A stretch of 23,025 nucleotides of DNA from NCBI GenBank assembly GCA_036397095.1, contig DASWJQ010000098.1:1-23025 (forward strand), in the 5' to 3' direction. The translations under genes and the position numbers were made by a program. The DNA is from DASWJQ01 sp036397095. GTDB lineage: Bacteria; Chloroflexota; Anaerolineae; Anaerolineales; E44-bin32. The notes under the pieces are model-generated. The model worked only from the letters and a program-made list of their open reading frames with translations, did not search any database and was not told where the DNA came from. Shown here piece by piece: positions 22,435-23,025 of the stretch; positions within the stretch are counted from its first letter, which is position 1; each line of letters begins with the position of its first letter.

Positions 22435-22453
22435 CTGTTAATTCGTTGAGCAT
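22424..22453 (-). CDS. Nine-codon leader ORF overlapping the monooxygenase start
   Basis: ATG at 22453 is preceded by AAAGGAG (22463-22469) with nine bases of spacing, the best ribosome site in this area. The frame encodes MLNELTGDG and stops at TAG 22424-22426, ten bases inside the monooxygenase gene, which itself begins at a poorly served GTG. Translational coupling by termination-reinitiation is the likely role, as for leader ORFs in some integron cassettes. A one-base sequencing error fusing it to the enzyme is the alternative. Confidence 0.45.
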   Translation of the reverse strand: MLNELTGDG

Positions 22454-22498
22454 GATTCAACGCTCCTTTGCATATCGTAAACCCTCTACTTGAGTACT

Positions 22499-22701
22499 CC
22501 GGCTAACGCTTTCGAGCTGAGCGCCCCGCCTTCTATCCTTCACCCAAAGCAACCAGACTGCCTGGCCGGACCCAATACTCAACAGCCCGGGCCGCGGGAG
22601 CCTGCGCTGAGCGAAGCCGAAGCATCCGCTCTCATAGATCCCGCGTTGTGTGCGGGGCAGTCGAAGATCCAGTGCTCCTGACTGGGCGAGTTGTTAGCCG
22701 G
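22499..22701 (-). repeat. Copy 5 of ~210-bp attC-like repeat
   Basis: Its ends are perfectly complementary over nine bases: CCGGCTAAC at the gene-proximal side (22693-22701) and GTTAGCCGG at 22499-22507. It lacks a 16-base segment seen in copies 1-3; this segment is bounded by TGAGC direct repeats, so a slip or recombination event explains the difference. It starts 13 bases after the stop of the gene on its right. Confidence 0.85.
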
Positions 22702-22714
22702 ATTGGTCATTTGA

Positions 22715-23025
22715 TTAGCCGATTACTAGCCCCGTGGCTCGTGCCAGCTCGTTGAGAACAACCCGCTCAGCAGCATGTGGATAGGGAATGCTGTATTGCT
22801 CTGTCAATCGCAGTGCAACACGACGATAGAGCGCAACTAGGGTTTCCACAGCCGAAAGCATCTGCTTTGTCTGTAGCTTGGCAAGCGTCTTCAGAAGTTG
22901 CTGGAGGGCTTGTTTCCCAACCGCAGCCTCCACCTTCTCATATCCATTGGACCACGATGAGAAGTCCTTATCTATCCTCAGCAGGTGGATGCATCTCAAG
23001 CGCATGGATTGAAGGTATCCGAAGG
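22715..23025 (-). CDS. 3' part of an unidentified helical protein (possible nucleotidyltransferase C-terminus)
   Basis: The reading frame is open through the window edge, so the gene is incomplete and its start is not visible; an internal ATG at 23005 need not be the start. The about 100 visible residues are helical: IHLLRIDKDFSSWSNGYEKVEAAVG, QLLKTLAKLQTKQMLSAVETLVALYRRVALRLTEQYSIPYPHAAERVVLNEL. The pattern LYRRVA-x5-YxIPYP is reminiscent of the C-terminal helical domain of ANT(6)/lincosamide-type nucleotidyltransferases, common integron cargo, but the catalytic half would be outside. The stop lies 13 bases before repeat copy 5, the usual gene-attC spacing. Confidence 0.4.
   Translation of the reverse strand, partial: FGYLQSMRLRCIHLLRIDKDFSSWSNGYEKVEAAVGKQALQQLLKTLAKLQTKQMLSAVETLVALYRRVALRLTEQYSIPYPHAAERVVLNELARATGLVIG

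Noticed and set aside
18450..22701. CRISPR array
   Set aside because: Repeats are ~210 bp, separated by whole genes and few in number; there are no short regular repeats or cas genes.
1..23025. tRNA, rRNA or integrase genes
   Set aside because: No clover-leaf with CCA-type acceptor, no rRNA blocks, and no tyrosine-recombinase motif were seen on either strand.

Overview
The window looks like a high-GC bacterial chromosome segment. The most likely source is a member of the Chloroflexota or a similar environmental lineage. The hints are a solute-binding lipoprotein with a long Pro/Glu/Thr-rich linker after its lipobox, GTG and TTG starts, and the dispersed repeat word that translates as 'LRQAQG', 'FDKLRAG' or 'LSLSKG'. 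This assignment is an inference; no rRNA or marker gene is present. Every gene I can support is on the minus strand.

The middle (about 2.1-18.0 kb) reads right to left as one compact regulatory and catabolic block. A soluble GAF-GAF histidine kinase and its NarL-type response regulator come first. A hairpin-bearing leader follows, then a translationally coupled three-subunit FAD/iron-sulfur amine dehydrogenase (gamma [2Fe-2S], alpha FAD plus BFD-type, beta DAO-type). Next come an SDR, a DapA-family lyase/aldolase, two tandem metal-dependent amidohydrolases of the prolidase/imidazolonepropionase type, a peptide-type ABC binding protein with two permeases but no ATPase, a D-2-hydroxyacid dehydrogenase, an MFS transporter and a UspA protein. 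The parts resemble a route that imports small peptides, hydrolyses them and oxidises the released (D-hydroxy)proline-, opine- or N-alkyl-amino-acid-like product. The substrate is not proven.

The two flanks differ. On the right (about 18.2-23.0 kb) and again on the left (1-1.5 kb) there are small, functionally unrelated and often broken genes. They are a CPBP protease fragment, a small membrane protein, a fasciclin lipoprotein, a DUF1801 protein, a flavin monooxygenase, a possible nucleotidyltransferase C-terminus, a frameshifted DinB/ClbS-like protein and an MDR dehydrogenase remnant. All read on the same strand. Nearly every one is followed at its 3' end by a structured element bounded by (C)TAAC ... 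GTTA. Five of these elements are copies of one repeat of about 210 bp. One is a textbook-sized 60-bp attC-like site and one is a bulged attC-like hairpin. This is the layout of an integron gene-cassette array, or a CALIN (attC cluster without an integrase), and it is the most notable structure in the window. No integrase gene is visible; if one exists it should lie to the right, beyond base 23025.
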